NCBI RefSeq assembly: GCF_000017565.1 | Contig: NC_009719.1 | Coordinates: 1,674,001-1,738,000, forward strand | DNA length: 64,000 bases | From: Parvibaculum lavamentivorans DS-1 | GTDB taxonomy: Bacteria > Pseudomonadota > Alphaproteobacteria > Parvibaculales > Parvibaculaceae | Direction: 5' to 3' | Part shown: positions 51,961-60,718 of the stretch, piece after piece | Position numbering within the stretch: the stretch's first letter is position 1 | Layout: the number at the start of each line of letters is the position of its first letter | Made by a program: the position numbers and the translations under genes | Notes under the pieces: generated by a model | What the model was told of the DNA's origin: nothing | Database searches by the model: none | Seen by the model: the letters and a program-made list of their open reading frames with translations, nothing else

Positions 51961-52425
51961 CTATTCGCCGCGTTCCTTCAGGAAAACCTCTTTCTCTTCT
52001 CCAAGCCAGAGAAAACCTTCCATCGCCGTATTGGCAAGCGAGTTTGCAATCTCAGCGCAGCCGGGCGCGATCCCCGCAGCGCCGAATTCGCCGAGCGCGT
52101 CCCATATCCTGCGTTCGGCGCGGGTGAAACTCTTCAGCAGTGTCCCCGCCTCATCGCCCGAAAGCGCGGCCTGGGCGCGCAATGCGAGTTGCTTCAGCCA
52201 TTCCATGTCCTCGTCGGGCGTGCCGGGCAACAGCTCGTCGCGCTGCAGAAGTTCTGCAATGCGAAGCGCGGCCGCCGCATATATCCCGGTGCGGCGTTTC
52301 GCGAAATCCTGCCAATGACCATGGGTCACATCTGCGGCCGTTTCGTAAAAGCGGCTGGCCGACTGGCAGGCCACGCCCAGAGCCTTCAGGCCGGCTTCTT
52401 CCGGCGTCAGCATGACGGTGTTCAT
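51961..52425 (-). CDS. Helical-bundle protein, DUF2383/PA2169-like
   Basis: 154 aa from ATG 52425 (GGGAGAGAA upstream). Helical, with ALGVACQSASRFYETAADVTHGHWQDFAKRR, ALSGDEAGTLLKSFTRAERRIWDALGEF in the spacing expected for PA2169-type four-helix proteins. Resemblance is by pattern only and weak. Its ATG overlaps the lipid kinase stop as ATGA, suggesting cotranslation. Function unknown. Confidence 0.6.
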   Translation of the reverse strand: MNTVMLTPEEAGLKALGVACQSASRFYETAADVTHGHWQDFAKRRTGIYAAAALRIAELLQRDELLPGTPDEDMEWLKQLALRAQAALSGDEAGTLLKSFTRAERRIWDALGEFGAAGIAPGCAEIANSLANTAMEGFLWLGEEKEVFLKERGE

Positions 52426-53327
52426 GACGTTCTCTCCCTTGGAACGATCACAGTGAGCGCAGCCCGGGCAACGCGAAACCGCACCGGCGTTTCCGTGATC
52501 TCTTCGCCATCGGCAAAGACATGGCGCTTCGGATGGGTGGTAATCGAGATTTCCGCTCCCTCCTCGCAAAATACCTCAGGCGCAAGATCGGTCCGCCCGA
52601 AGCGGAGGAAGGGAAGAAGCGCGGCCATCCCGAAAATAGAACGCGGCACCGCGGCATAAAGGTGCAGTGTTCCGTCGGTCAGCGTCGCATCGGTATGCAC
52701 AGTCATGCCGCCGCCATAGAAGCGGCCATTGCCGACGAGAAGCTGGATGCAGCGCATCTCGCGGCGGCTGTATCCATCTTCAAATATTGCCCTGAAGGAA
52801 CGTGACTTCAGTCCCGCCTCAATGGCGCTGATCGCGTAGCTCAGCACGCCCCACCTTCTCTTCCGCTCCTTTGTCTGCAAGCGGCTGATCGTGTTGGTCA
52901 TGCCGATGCTGGCGGCATTGAGAAAGGGCTTGTCGTTCGCATAGCCCACATCGACCTCGGAAATCCGTCCTTCGCGAAGCAGCGCCGCCAGCTGAAAGAC
53001 ATTTTCCGGCATTCCTAGTGAACGTGCGAAGTCGTTTGCGGTTCCTGCCGGCAGTACGAGAAGGGGCAGTTTCCGTTCGACAAGGCATTCGATCAGCGGG
53101 CTCAAGGTACCGTCGCCACCGGCCACGCCCACCGCATCCACCTCTTGCGCCTCCCGCAAAAGCCGGACGCAAATGGCAGGATCGTCCGGCCGTTCGTGCC
53201 GGACCTCAATGCCCAGTTCTCGCGCCGCCGCAAGGAAAGAATCCGTGTCCCAGCCGCCTCCGCCGCCGCTGTTCGGATTCTGAAGCAGCAGGAATTTGCG
53301 GACAGAAAGTTGAGCCGGCCTCTGCAT
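52422..53327 (-). CDS. Diacylglycerol/lipid kinase family protein (YegS-like)
   Basis: 301 aa. Nucleotide-binding GGDGT at 70-74, then LPLLVLPAGTANDFARSLGM (substrate-side GTANDFAR), and the C-terminal beta-sandwich with FYGGGMTVHTDATLTDG and FADGEE. These mark the DagK catalytic family (YegS, DgkB, BmrU). Phosphorylates a lipid alcohol or sphingoid base; membrane-associated by analogy. First of two coupled genes on the minus strand. Confidence 0.9.
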   Translation of the reverse strand: MQRPAQLSVRKFLLLQNPNSGGGGGWDTDSFLAAARELGIEVRHERPDDPAICVRLLREAQEVDAVGVAGGDGTLSPLIECLVERKLPLLVLPAGTANDFARSLGMPENVFQLAALLREGRISEVDVGYANDKPFLNAASIGMTNTISRLQTKERKRRWGVLSYAISAIEAGLKSRSFRAIFEDGYSRREMRCIQLLVGNGRFYGGGMTVHTDATLTDGTLHLYAAVPRSIFGMAALLPFLRFGRTDLAPEVFCEEGAEISITTHPKRHVFADGEEITETPVRFRVARAALTVIVPRERTS

Positions 53328-53403
53328 CCGGTTCCTTCCGATGGTCGGGGTGCGGAATGTATCTAGAGGGATTTTGCGTCAGGAAAAGGGCGGTGGCCGA
53401 AAC

Positions 53404-55719
53404 TCAGCTGCACTTCGAGTAACCGCAGGCGGTGCAGGTTTCACAGCCTTCCTGGCGCACCATGCCGCGCTCGCCGCAGCGCGGGCACCCCTTGAGGCCG
53501 GTTATGACCGGGTTTTGCAGCGGCGGCGGGCCTCCGGCGACCGCACGCAGGGCTTCCGTCACCGGGCGTCCGTCCTTCGCGGCAATGAAGCCGGTGTCGA
53601 TCATATGCTGCTCGATCACCTCGCCAATGGCGGCAAGCAGGCTCGGCACATAGCGGCCTTTCATCCATGAGCCACCGCGCGGATCGAACACCGCCTTCAG
53701 CTCTTCCACCACGAAGGTCACATCGCCGCCGCGCCGGAAGACGGCCGAGATCATCCGCGTCAGCGCCACCGTCCATGCGTAGTGCTCCATGTTCTTCGAG
53801 TTGATGAAAATCTCGAAGGGGCGGCGCCTGCCATCCTGCAGAATATCATTGATGGTTATGTAGATCGCGTGGTCGCTTTCCGGCCATTGCAGCTTGTAGG
53901 TGAAACCCGGCAGTACTGTCTCGCGTTCGAGCGGCTTCGACATATAGACGACGCCGTCCTTTTCATACCGCTCGCCGGCGGCGGGTGCGTCAAGCGGCAG
54001 CGCGGCTTGCGGCGCTTCGGCGGGTGCCTCCTCAAGCGACAGCACGGAGCCCCGCACATCGCTCGGCCGATAGGTCGTGCAGCCCTTCAGGCCCTTCTCG
54101 TAAGCGTCCATATAGACGCTCTTGAAATCGTCGAAGGAAATATCCGCAGGTACATTGATCGTCTTCGAGATCGAGCTGTCGATATAGTCCTGCACGGCGG
54201 CCTGCACCGCGATGTGTGCTGCGGGCGAAAGGTCCTGGGCGTTGACGAAATAGTCCGGCAACGCCGCTTCGGCGCCGAACATTTCGCGGAATTTCTCCAC
54301 CGCCTGGTCGCGCACATGTTCCTCGCGCCGCGTGCCGTCCGGCATCAGTACCTTGCGCTTGTAGCCATAGGCGAAGACGGGCTCGATACCCGAAGAGACG
54401 TTTCCCGCGAAGAGCGAAATCGTGCCGGTCGGCGCAATCGACGTCACGAGCGCATTGCGGATGCCGTGTTCGGCAATGGCGTCGCGAATATCCTTGTCGA
54501 GCGCCGAGATTGTTTCGCCCGCGAGATAGGCGTCGGCGACGAAAAGGAGGAAAGGGCCCTTCTCCTTCGCAATGTCGACAGAGGCGAGATAGGCCGCGCG
54601 CGAGAGCACCTTCATCCATTTGCGGATAAGCGTGACGGAGGCTTCCGAGCCATAGCGCGCGCGGCACATGATGAGCGCGTCGGCGAGGCCGGTCACGCCG
54701 AGGCCGATGCGGCGCTTCGCCGTGGCCTCATGGCGCTGCTCGGGCAGCGGAAAGCGCGATACGTCGATCGTGTTGTCCATCGCGCGCACGGCAACATGCA
54801 CGAGTTCCGACAATTCGCTTTCGTCGATATGCGCGTTTTCGGTGAAGGGTTCCTTCACCAGCGCCGCGAGATTGATCGAGCCGAGAAGGCAGGCGCCATA
54901 GGGAGGAAGCGGTTGTTCGCCGCAGGGGTTCGTCGCGTGGATCGTCTCCGCGTAATAGAGATTGTTCCGCGCATTGATGCGGTCGATGAAGATGACGCCG
55001 GGCTCGGCATAGGCATAGGTCGCGGCGATGATCCGGTCCCAGAGCGCGCGCGCCTTCAGTGTCTTGAACACGGTGCCGCCAAAAGTCAGTTCCCAGTCGG
55101 CATCCGCCTTCACCGCCGCCATGAAGGCGTCGGTCGCGAGCACCGAGAGGTTGAACATGGTGAGGCGGCCCGGCTCCTGCTTCGCCTCGATAAAGGCTTC
55201 GATGTCGGGATGGTCGCAGCGCATGGTCGCCATCATGGCGCCGCGGCGCGAGCCTGCCGACATGATGGTGCGGCACATCGCGTCCCAGACATCCATGAAG
55301 GAGAGGGGGCCGGACGCGTCCGCGCCCACGCCCTTCACCGGCGCGCCCTTCGGGCGCAATGTCGAGAAGTCGTAGCCGATGCCGCCGCCCTGCTGCATGG
55401 TCAGCGCGGCTTCCTTCAGGTTCTGGAAAATGCCTTCCATCGTGTCGGGGATTTCGCCCATCACGAAGCAATTGAAGAGCGTCACGTCGCGCCCCGTACC
55501 TGCGCCCGCGAGAATGCGGCCGGCGGGCAGGAAGCGGTAGCCCGCCATCGCCTCATGAAAACGCTTTGCCCAGTGCGCGCGCGCCTCGGGGGCTTCCGCC
55601 TCCGCCAGCGCGTTGGCCACGCGCCGCCAGCTATCGTCCACGGTCAGGTCGACGGGGGTGCCGTCCGGCCCGTGCAGGCGGTATTTCATATCCCAAATCT
55701 GTTCGGCGATCGCTTTCAT
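53404..55719 (-). CDS. nrdJ: Adenosylcobalamin-dependent (class II) ribonucleoside-diphosphate reductase
   Basis: 771 aa. Reduces ribonucleotides with a thiyl radical generated from coenzyme B12; oxygen-independent. Radical and redox residues by pattern: C84 (FNCFVMG), NxCxE at 264-268 (NPCGEQ) and the partner Cys near C277. Residues 106-125 hold QQGGGIGYDFSTLRPKG. The C-terminal zinc ribbon (CPRCGERGMVRQEGCETCTACGYSKCS, quoted split: CPRC, CETCTAC, KCS) is the NrdJ reductant tail. No class I partner (nrdB) is nearby. A dyad lies upstream at 55769-55789. Confidence 0.95.
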   Translation of the reverse strand: MKAIAEQIWDMKYRLHGPDGTPVDLTVDDSWRRVANALAEAEAPEARAHWAKRFHEAMAGYRFLPAGRILAGAGTGRDVTLFNCFVMGEIPDTMEGIFQNLKEAALTMQQGGGIGYDFSTLRPKGAPVKGVGADASGPLSFMDVWDAMCRTIMSAGSRRGAMMATMRCDHPDIEAFIEAKQEPGRLTMFNLSVLATDAFMAAVKADADWELTFGGTVFKTLKARALWDRIIAATYAYAEPGVIFIDRINARNNLYYAETIHATNPCGEQPLPPYGACLLGSINLAALVKEPFTENAHIDESELSELVHVAVRAMDNTIDVSRFPLPEQRHEATAKRRIGLGVTGLADALIMCRARYGSEASVTLIRKWMKVLSRAAYLASVDIAKEKGPFLLFVADAYLAGETISALDKDIRDAIAEHGIRNALVTSIAPTGTISLFAGNVSSGIEPVFAYGYKRKVLMPDGTRREEHVRDQAVEKFREMFGAEAALPDYFVNAQDLSPAAHIAVQAAVQDYIDSSISKTINVPADISFDDFKSVYMDAYEKGLKGCTTYRPSDVRGSVLSLEEAPAEAPQAALPLDAPAAGERYEKDGVVYMSKPLERETVLPGFTYKLQWPESDHAIYITINDILQDGRRRPFEIFINSKNMEHYAWTVALTRMISAVFRRGGDVTFVVEELKAVFDPRGGSWMKGRYVPSLLAAIGEVIEQHMIDTGFIAAKDGRPVTEALRAVAGGPPPLQNPVITGLKGCPRCGERGMVRQEGCETCTACGYSKCS

Positions 55720-55768
55720 GAGGGCAGCCTAGGCGCGCATCGGGCGCAAATCAACGTTCTGGTTTTGT

Positions 55769-55789
55769 CCGCTTTCTGTCACAAAGCGG
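55769..55789 (-). promoter_or_regulatory. Inverted repeat upstream of nrdJ
   Basis: CCGCTTT-CTGTCAC-AAAGCGG: seven-base perfect arms around a seven-base centre, 50 bases before the nrdJ start, 51 bases after the PlsC gene stop. No T run follows, so an operator is as likely as a terminator remnant. No B12 riboswitch core is recognisable in this 120-base gap. Confidence 0.4.
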
Positions 55790-55839
55790 GCCCTATTAAA
55801 TGGTTGTAGAGATTAAGAAATTCCAGATATCCCCGGATT

Positions 55840-56613
55840 TCACAGAGAGGCTTGGGGCTGATTTTCCACAGGCTGGGCGTTGCCGCCCGTCTCCGCCAGC
55901 AGACGTCCGGTCGCGGTCTCTATCCGCGTTTCGAGTTCGGCCATGAAGCTCTTTCGGTCGAGCCCGGCCGGGATCGGCTCCAGAAACTCCAGCAGGATGG
56001 TGCCGGGCTTTCGCGCGAAGCCGCGCCGTCCCCAGAAGAGGCCTGAATTCACGGCGGCCGGCACGCAAGGCACGCCGAGCTGCCGATAGAGCGCGGCGAC
56101 GCCGGGCTTGTATTCGAGCTTGCTGCCCGGCGCCGAGCGCGTTCCCTCCGGGAAGATCACGATCGGCCGTCCTTCGGCGATTGCCGCCTTCCCTTGTGAG
56201 ACGAGCCGGCGGATGGCGTTCGAGCCCGCGCCCCTGTCGATGGCGATCATGCGCGCCTTCTGCGCATACCAGCCGTAAAAGGGAATCCAGAGCAGCTCGC
56301 GCTTCAGCACCATGGCGGGGTTGTTCAGGATCGCGGTCATCACGATCGTGTCCCACATGGACTGGTGTTTGGATGCGACCAGCACGCCGCCTTCAGGCAG
56401 GCTGCCGCGCACCTCATAGCGCGTGCCGGCCAGAACGCGCAGCAGCCACAGCGTCATATGCGACCATGCGGCCATCGCGCGGATGGTGTAGCGTCGCGGC
56501 AGCAGGAAGCAGGGGGTTGCGGCGATCACGATAACCACCGAAGCAGCATAAAAGACCAGGTTGAAGGCAGCGGAGCGGAGCCAGAGCAAGGGAGCGCGGT
56601 CCTTTCCGTTCAA
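55840..56613 (-). CDS. 1-acylglycerol-3-phosphate O-acyltransferase (PlsC family)
   Basis: 257 aa from TTG 56613. Membrane helices at about 13-35 and 45-61; the acyltransferase block HX4D is KHQSMWD (H and D of HQSMWD), then the FPEGTRS motif. This converts lysophosphatidic acid to phosphatidic acid in phospholipid synthesis. The start TTG overlaps the YdcF stop as TTGA (56610-56613); frames further upstream are read through YdcF and not protein-like. It follows DUF218 in a widely conserved order. Confidence 0.88.
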   Translation of the reverse strand: MNGKDRAPLLWLRSAAFNLVFYAASVVIVIAATPCFLLPRRYTIRAMAAWSHMTLWLLRVLAGTRYEVRGSLPEGGVLVASKHQSMWDTIVMTAILNNPAMVLKRELLWIPFYGWYAQKARMIAIDRGAGSNAIRRLVSQGKAAIAEGRPIVIFPEGTRSAPGSKLEYKPGVAALYRQLGVPCVPAAVNSGLFWGRRGFARKPGTILLEFLEPIPAGLDRKSFMAELETRIETATGRLLAETGGNAQPVENQPQASL

Positions 56614-57236
56614 GACTGCATGGACGACTGGCGCCCATAGGTCAGCGTCAGCAGATATTTCGTATATTCGGAAATCAGCAGCCGTGTGGTGCCGGGATAA
56701 GCCCACCAGCCATCCAGATGAAGCGTATCCTGGAAGACAGGAAAGGCGCTGATTTCGACATCGGGCATGGCGCGGGCAAGTTCGAGCCGCGCGCGCGGCA
56801 GGTGATAGGTGCTCGTCACCAGGATGATCGAGCGGTAATTCCTTTCGCGCACCCATTCGGCGGTCTCGGTCGCATTGCCGATGGTGTTCTCGGCCATATG
56901 GCCGAGATCGACGCAACAATCGAACTTGGCCGAGCCGCCTGGCACCATCTCCTTCAGCGACGCGACGCTCACATCGGGATGAACGCCTGTAATCAGCAGC
57001 CGGTTACCCTTGCCTTCCTGCAGCAGCTTGTAGGCGGCGGTAATGCGGTCGGGGCCGCCCGTCAGCGCGACAATGCCGTCCGCCACGGGCACGCGAACAG
57101 GGGGTATCCGTTCCAGTTCGGCGGTAAAGAGGAAAAAGCCGGCGACATAGGCCGCCGCGAGCAGCGCCGTGAAGCCCACGAGAATGCGGAGAGTGCGCCG
57201 CCCTGTTCTGTGCCGCAGCGTTTCGCTGGCCGCCAT
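56610..57236 (-). CDS. DUF218 (YdcF/ElyC-like) membrane protein
   Basis: 208 aa. One N-terminal membrane helix (about 15-37), then the DUF218 fold: GIVALTGGPDRITAAYKLLQEG, LLITGVHP, ENTIGNATETAEWVRER and LVTSTYHLPRARLEL (about 145-159). ElyC-type members act in envelope biogenesis and undecaprenyl-phosphate metabolism. Overlaps PlsC as TTGA. Cotranscription with ftsX (112 bases upstream) is possible. Confidence 0.87.
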   Translation of the reverse strand: MAASETLRHRTGRRTLRILVGFTALLAAAYVAGFFLFTAELERIPPVRVPVADGIVALTGGPDRITAAYKLLQEGKGNRLLITGVHPDVSVASLKEMVPGGSAKFDCCVDLGHMAENTIGNATETAEWVRERNYRSIILVTSTYHLPRARLELARAMPDVEISAFPVFQDTLHLDGWWAYPGTTRLLISEYTKYLLTLTYGRQSSMQS

Positions 57237-57348
57237 TGTCCGCTCTCGCCTGTTGCCGGGCCCGTCTACCCGCTTTTCATTCTATCATAGCCCGGTCGGC
57301 GCACATGATATGGGCGGCGCGCCTTAAGTAAAGCGCCGTTCCCGGGCC

Positions 57349-58332
57349 CTAAAGCATGCGCTCCAGTGTGCTGAAGACGGTTAATCGGGCTGTCATCACG
57401 GTGACAAGGGCGGCGGCGAAGGGGATAGCGAGGAGAAAGGGATAGTGCTCCGGCGCGAGGCCCGAGGCGGCGATCAGGAACATGTCCCCCGCGCCGCCCA
57501 CCAGATTGAGGGCAAGGAATGTCAGGGCCCCGATGGCCGTGCCGATCAATCCGCCGCGAAATCCGAGGTGCAGGAAATGGCGTTGCACTTCCGCCGCGAT
57601 GAAACGGTCACGCGCGCCGATCAGATGCAGCACCTCCACCACCTCGCGGTTGGCGGAGAGGCCAGCTCGAGTCGCGAAAACCACGATGGCGATGGTCGTG
57701 CCGGCCACGACGGCGAGAATGCCGAAAGCCAGCCATTCGGCGGAGCGCGCCGCACTCATCAGTTCGGACCGCCATTGCCGGTGCGTGTCGAGCGATGCGC
57801 CGGGTGCGGCGGCGGCCGTGTCGATGGCGAGGGCGGAAAGGTCGGGAGGTGCGTCTGTGTCGATCCGGATGTCGATCAGGCGGGGCAGCGGCAGGTCGTT
57901 CGTTACCATGCCCCGGCCGAGCCAGGGTTCGAGCAGCGCCGCCGTGTCGTCGAGCGACAGGGGCGAGGCGGAGATGACGCCCGGCGTCTGCGCCAGCACC
58001 GTCATCACGGCGTCAACCTGCTCATCGGGCGCCATGTTGCGCGAAGGGCGGATTTCGATGGTGAGGGCGCCTGAAAGGTCGCTCGACCATTCGTTTGTCT
58101 TCGCGCCCACGGAGAGAGCGGCGCCAAGTGCGAGGCTTGCAAGAAAGCCCATGGCGGCGACCACCAGCATCAGCGATGCGCCGGTGGCGCCCGCCGCCGG
58201 CATCACGCTTCGCGTCTCAACCAGAAGGGCCGCGAGCGTTCTGCCGAACCCGCGCTCCTCGTCATGGAAGGTCGGCGCCGGGTCGGCGCGGCCTGTGCCC
58301 GTGCGGGCCTTATGGCGAAGCGGGTCAGCCAC
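57349..58332 (-). CDS. ftsX: Cell division protein FtsX
   Basis: 327-aa ABC permease-like subunit of FtsEX, which activates septal peptidoglycan amidases through a periplasmic partner. Four membrane helices (about 50-75, 206-230, 256-282, 294-315) flank an extracytoplasmic loop of about 125 residues. Start overlaps the ftsE stop by 8 bases (58325-58332). Confidence 0.92.
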   Translation of the reverse strand: MADPLRHKARTGTGRADPAPTFHDEERGFGRTLAALLVETRSVMPAAGATGASLMLVVAAMGFLASLALGAALSVGAKTNEWSSDLSGALTIEIRPSRNMAPDEQVDAVMTVLAQTPGVISASPLSLDDTAALLEPWLGRGMVTNDLPLPRLIDIRIDTDAPPDLSALAIDTAAAAPGASLDTHRQWRSELMSAARSAEWLAFGILAVVAGTTIAIVVFATRAGLSANREVVEVLHLIGARDRFIAAEVQRHFLHLGFRGGLIGTAIGALTFLALNLVGGAGDMFLIAASGLAPEHYPFLLAIPFAAALVTVMTARLTVFSTLERML

Positions 58333-58984
58333 GGACGGTCAGCCCCCCGTTGCGCAGCACCAGTTCCGGCGCGCCGGCCGCCTCTACCAGCGCGCGATCA
58401 TGCGTCGCGATGAGGACGCAGGTGCCGAGCCGGTTCAGCTCCACAAAAAGCCGCAACAGGCGCTGGCCCATTTCCGGGTCGACATTGCCCGTCGGTTCGT
58501 CGGCAAGCAGCACGTCCGGCTGCGCGACGACGGCGCGCGCAATGGCGGCGCGCTGCTTCTCGCCGCCCGAAAGCGTCGGCGGTTTTGCGTTCATGCGGTC
58601 GCCAAGGCCGACCCAGGCGAGCAGCTCCTCCACATCGGCGCGGTAGCTCTCTTCCTTCCTGCCCTGAATTTTCAATGGCAGGGCGATGTTCTCATATGTC
58701 GTCAGATGGTCGATCAGCCGGAACTCCTGGAACACCACGCCGATGCGGCGGCGGAGCGGCGGCAGGTCGGCGCGGGGCAGGGTGGCAATGTCCTGGCCGA
58801 ACATGGTGATGAGGCCGCGCGAGGGCCGGTTTGCAAGAAACATCAGCTTCAGCAGCGATGTCTTGCCGGCGCCCGAGGGGCCGGTCAAAAAGTGGAAAGA
58901 GGCCGGCGCGAGGTGGAAATTCACGTCGCGCAGCACTTCCGGCCCCATGCCATAGCGCAGGCCCACATTCTCGAAGCGAATCAT
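58325..58984 (-). CDS. ftsE: Cell division ATP-binding protein FtsE
   Basis: 219-aa ABC ATPase partner of FtsX. Walker A GPSGAGKTS (35-43), signature LSGGE (about 138-142), Walker B VLLADEPTGNVDP. MIRFENVGLRYGMGPEVLRDV is the FtsE start. The strong AT-run leader of the divergent zinc-ribbon gene begins 222 bases away. Functions at the divisome inner face. Confidence 0.94.
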   Translation of the reverse strand: MIRFENVGLRYGMGPEVLRDVNFHLAPASFHFLTGPSGAGKTSLLKLMFLANRPSRGLITMFGQDIATLPRADLPPLRRRIGVVFQEFRLIDHLTTYENIALPLKIQGRKEESYRADVEELLAWVGLGDRMNAKPPTLSGGEKQRAAIARAVVAQPDVLLADEPTGNVDPEMGQRLLRLFVELNRLGTCVLIATHDRALVEAAGAPELVLRNGGLTVRG

Positions 58985-59115
58985 GGTTGCGACGGTATCA
59001 TGGAACCGGCCATGCGATGGAGGCCGGACGGCGCGGAAGCCGCTTGTTTCCGCGAAATACCGGCCATCGCCGCGAGGTTTTTAACGCGCCTTTAACCATG
59101 CGCGATCTTTCAATA

Positions 59116-59156
59116 GGCTCCTTCGGGAGCCCGGTCCCGTGCCCCTGTTCAGGGGC
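59116..59156 (+). promoter_or_regulatory. Two stable stem-loops in the leader of the zinc-ribbon gene
   Basis: GGCTCC-TTCG-GGAGCC (59116-59131) is a six-pair stem with the stable UUCG loop. GCCCCTG-TT-CAGGGGC (59141-59156) follows ten bases later with seven pairs and a two-base loop. No T run follows either. They lie 51-91 bases before the ATG at 59207, so they would be in its 5' leader if the promoter is upstream. Confidence 0.5.
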
Positions 59157-59206
59157 CGTGCCGGGGTTCCGTTTCGGCTGTCCATATACCAGATCGATTG
59201 CCCCGG

Positions 59207-60163
59207 ATGATCATCACCTGCCCGTCCTGCTCGTCGCGCTACCCGGTGGATGCTGCGTCCTTCGCACCGGCGGGCCGGAAGGTGCGCTGCGCCAAGTGCG
59301 GCCATAGCTGGCACCAGTCGCCGCCCTCGGATATCGAAGCAGCCGCCACGCAGCGCGTCGATCCGCAAGGCGCCGTGGAAGCGCCCGCACCGGTCGTCGC
59401 GGCGCTGGCGGGCCGTAAAAAAATCTTTGGCGAGAAATCGGCAGCGGACACCCGTGCCGCCGGCGATGTCGCGGCTCCCAGGCCGGCGCCCGAGGAAGAC
59501 GACATTGTCTTTGGCGACAAGGTTTCCGACGAGAAAGAGCCGGAAGCGAAGAGTGGACGCAGCGTCGCCGATATCGGCAACAGGTTCAGGGCCGAGGTTC
59601 GCCGCGCCGCCACCATGCGCCGGGGCAAGACGCTCACGGCGGCGGGCTGGGTGGTGCTCGCGCTCTTTGTCGGCGCGACGCTCGGCGCGGGATATTTCTA
59701 CCGGATGGAAATAGCAGCCGCCTGGCCCGCGACCACGAAGGTCTATGCGGCGCTCGGCGAGCCGATCAATCTGCGCGGTCTCGAATTCCGCAATGTCTCC
59801 TATGAGCGGCAGACGGAAGAAGGCTTGCCGGTGCTCGCGGTGCGCGGCGAGGTGGTCAATGTAAGCGGCGAGCGTGTTGCGCTGCCCCGCCTTCGTGTCG
59901 CCCTGCTCGATGAAAAGCAGCAGGAGCTTTACCACTGGACCTTTGCGATCGCGGAAACGCAATTGCCGCCGAACGAGGCCGCGCCCTTCATCACGCGCCT
60001 GTCGAGCCCGCCGCCCGAGGCGCGCGATATCGAGGTGCGCTTTGCCGAAAAGACGGCACCTCTGCCACCGGAAGAAGCGATGCTTCCCGCCGAAGAAGAA
60101 GCGGCGCCCCTGGATGTGCCGGCGGAAGACGGGCCGGACGCTGCGCCGGCGGTGGACGAGTAG
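59207..60163 (+). CDS. Zinc-ribbon membrane protein (MJ0042/DUF3426-type)
   Basis: 318 aa. The N-terminal zinc finger has CPSC (5-8) and CAKC (about 28-31; RKVRCAKCGHSW), the MJ0042 type. A long acidic linker leads to one membrane helix (about 146-165), followed by an extracytoplasmic DUF3426 beta domain (LEFRNVSYERQTEEGLPVLAVRGEVVNVSG). The tail is Pro/Glu-rich. A TTG start at 59198 adds three residues. hpt starts five bases after its stop. Role unknown, perhaps in division-related regulation given the ftsEX context. Confidence 0.87.
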   Translation: MIITCPSCSSRYPVDAASFAPAGRKVRCAKCGHSWHQSPPSDIEAAATQRVDPQGAVEAPAPVVAALAGRKKIFGEKSAADTRAAGDVAAPRPAPEEDDIVFGDKVSDEKEPEAKSGRSVADIGNRFRAEVRRAATMRRGKTLTAAGWVVLALFVGATLGAGYFYRMEIAAAWPATTKVYAALGEPINLRGLEFRNVSYERQTEEGLPVLAVRGEVVNVSGERVALPRLRVALLDEKQQELYHWTFAIAETQLPPNEAAPFITRLSSPPPEARDIEVRFAEKTAPLPPEEAMLPAEEEAAPLDVPAEDGPDAAPAVDE

Positions 60164-60167
60164 ACGA

Positions 60168-60713
60168 ATGAGCAGCCTCGCGCCGAAGGGTGCCCGCATC
60201 AAGGTGCTTTATCCGGCGGAGGAGATTGCGGCGAGGGTGCGGGCGCTCGCGGCGGATGTGTCGGCTGCGGCTGGTGCCGATCCGCTCGTCATTCCGATCC
60301 TCAAGGGAAGTTTCATTTTCGCCGCCGATCTTCTGCGCGCGCTGCATGAGGCGGGCGTCGAGCCGGACATGGATTTCATCAGCCTTTCGAGCTACGGCGC
60401 GGGCACCACGTCGCTCGGCGAAGTCCGCATTGTGCGCGACACGGAAGCCGTGGTCTCCGGGCGCGATGTTCTCATCGTCGACGATATCCTCGAATCGGGC
60501 CGCACGCTTGCCTTCGCCAAGGATCTGATGGCGGCGCGTGGCGCGCGCAGCGTCAGGACATGCGTTCTCTTGCGCAAGCCGGGCAAGCTCGCGGTCGATA
60601 TCGAGGCGGATTTCGTCGGCTTCGACTGTCCGGATCGTTTTGTCGTGGGCTACGGCATGGATGTGGCGCATGCTTTTAGACAGTTGCCCTTTGTCGGCTA
60701 TGTGGAGCCTTGA
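60168..60713 (+). CDS. hpt: Hypoxanthine phosphoribosyltransferase
   Basis: Purine salvage: hypoxanthine (or guanine) plus PRPP gives IMP (or GMP). 181 aa. PRPP loop VLIVDDILESGRTL (about 100-113), the LKGSF loop near 45-49 and the hydrophobic YVVGYG-type stretch FVVGYGMDVAH are present. Start 60168 overlaps no gene; GTAGACGA is upstream. Stop overlaps the response-regulator region as TTGA, but its ATG is six bases further on. Confidence 0.92.
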   Translation: MSSLAPKGARIKVLYPAEEIAARVRALAADVSAAAGADPLVIPILKGSFIFAADLLRALHEAGVEPDMDFISLSSYGAGTTSLGEVRIVRDTEAVVSGRDVLIVDDILESGRTLAFAKDLMAARGARSVRTCVLLRKPGKLAVDIEADFVGFDCPDRFVVGYGMDVAHAFRQLPFVGYVEP

Positions 60714-60718
60714 CCTCA

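Noticed and set aside
53782-55809. 675-codon plus-strand frame opposite nrdJ
   Set aside because: Very long, but nrdJ is unmistakable and the antisense product is a low-complexity Arg/His/Glu string.
55720-55839. Cobalamin riboswitch before nrdJ
   Set aside because: The gap is only 120 bases and shows no B12-box; too short for a full cobalamin aptamer.
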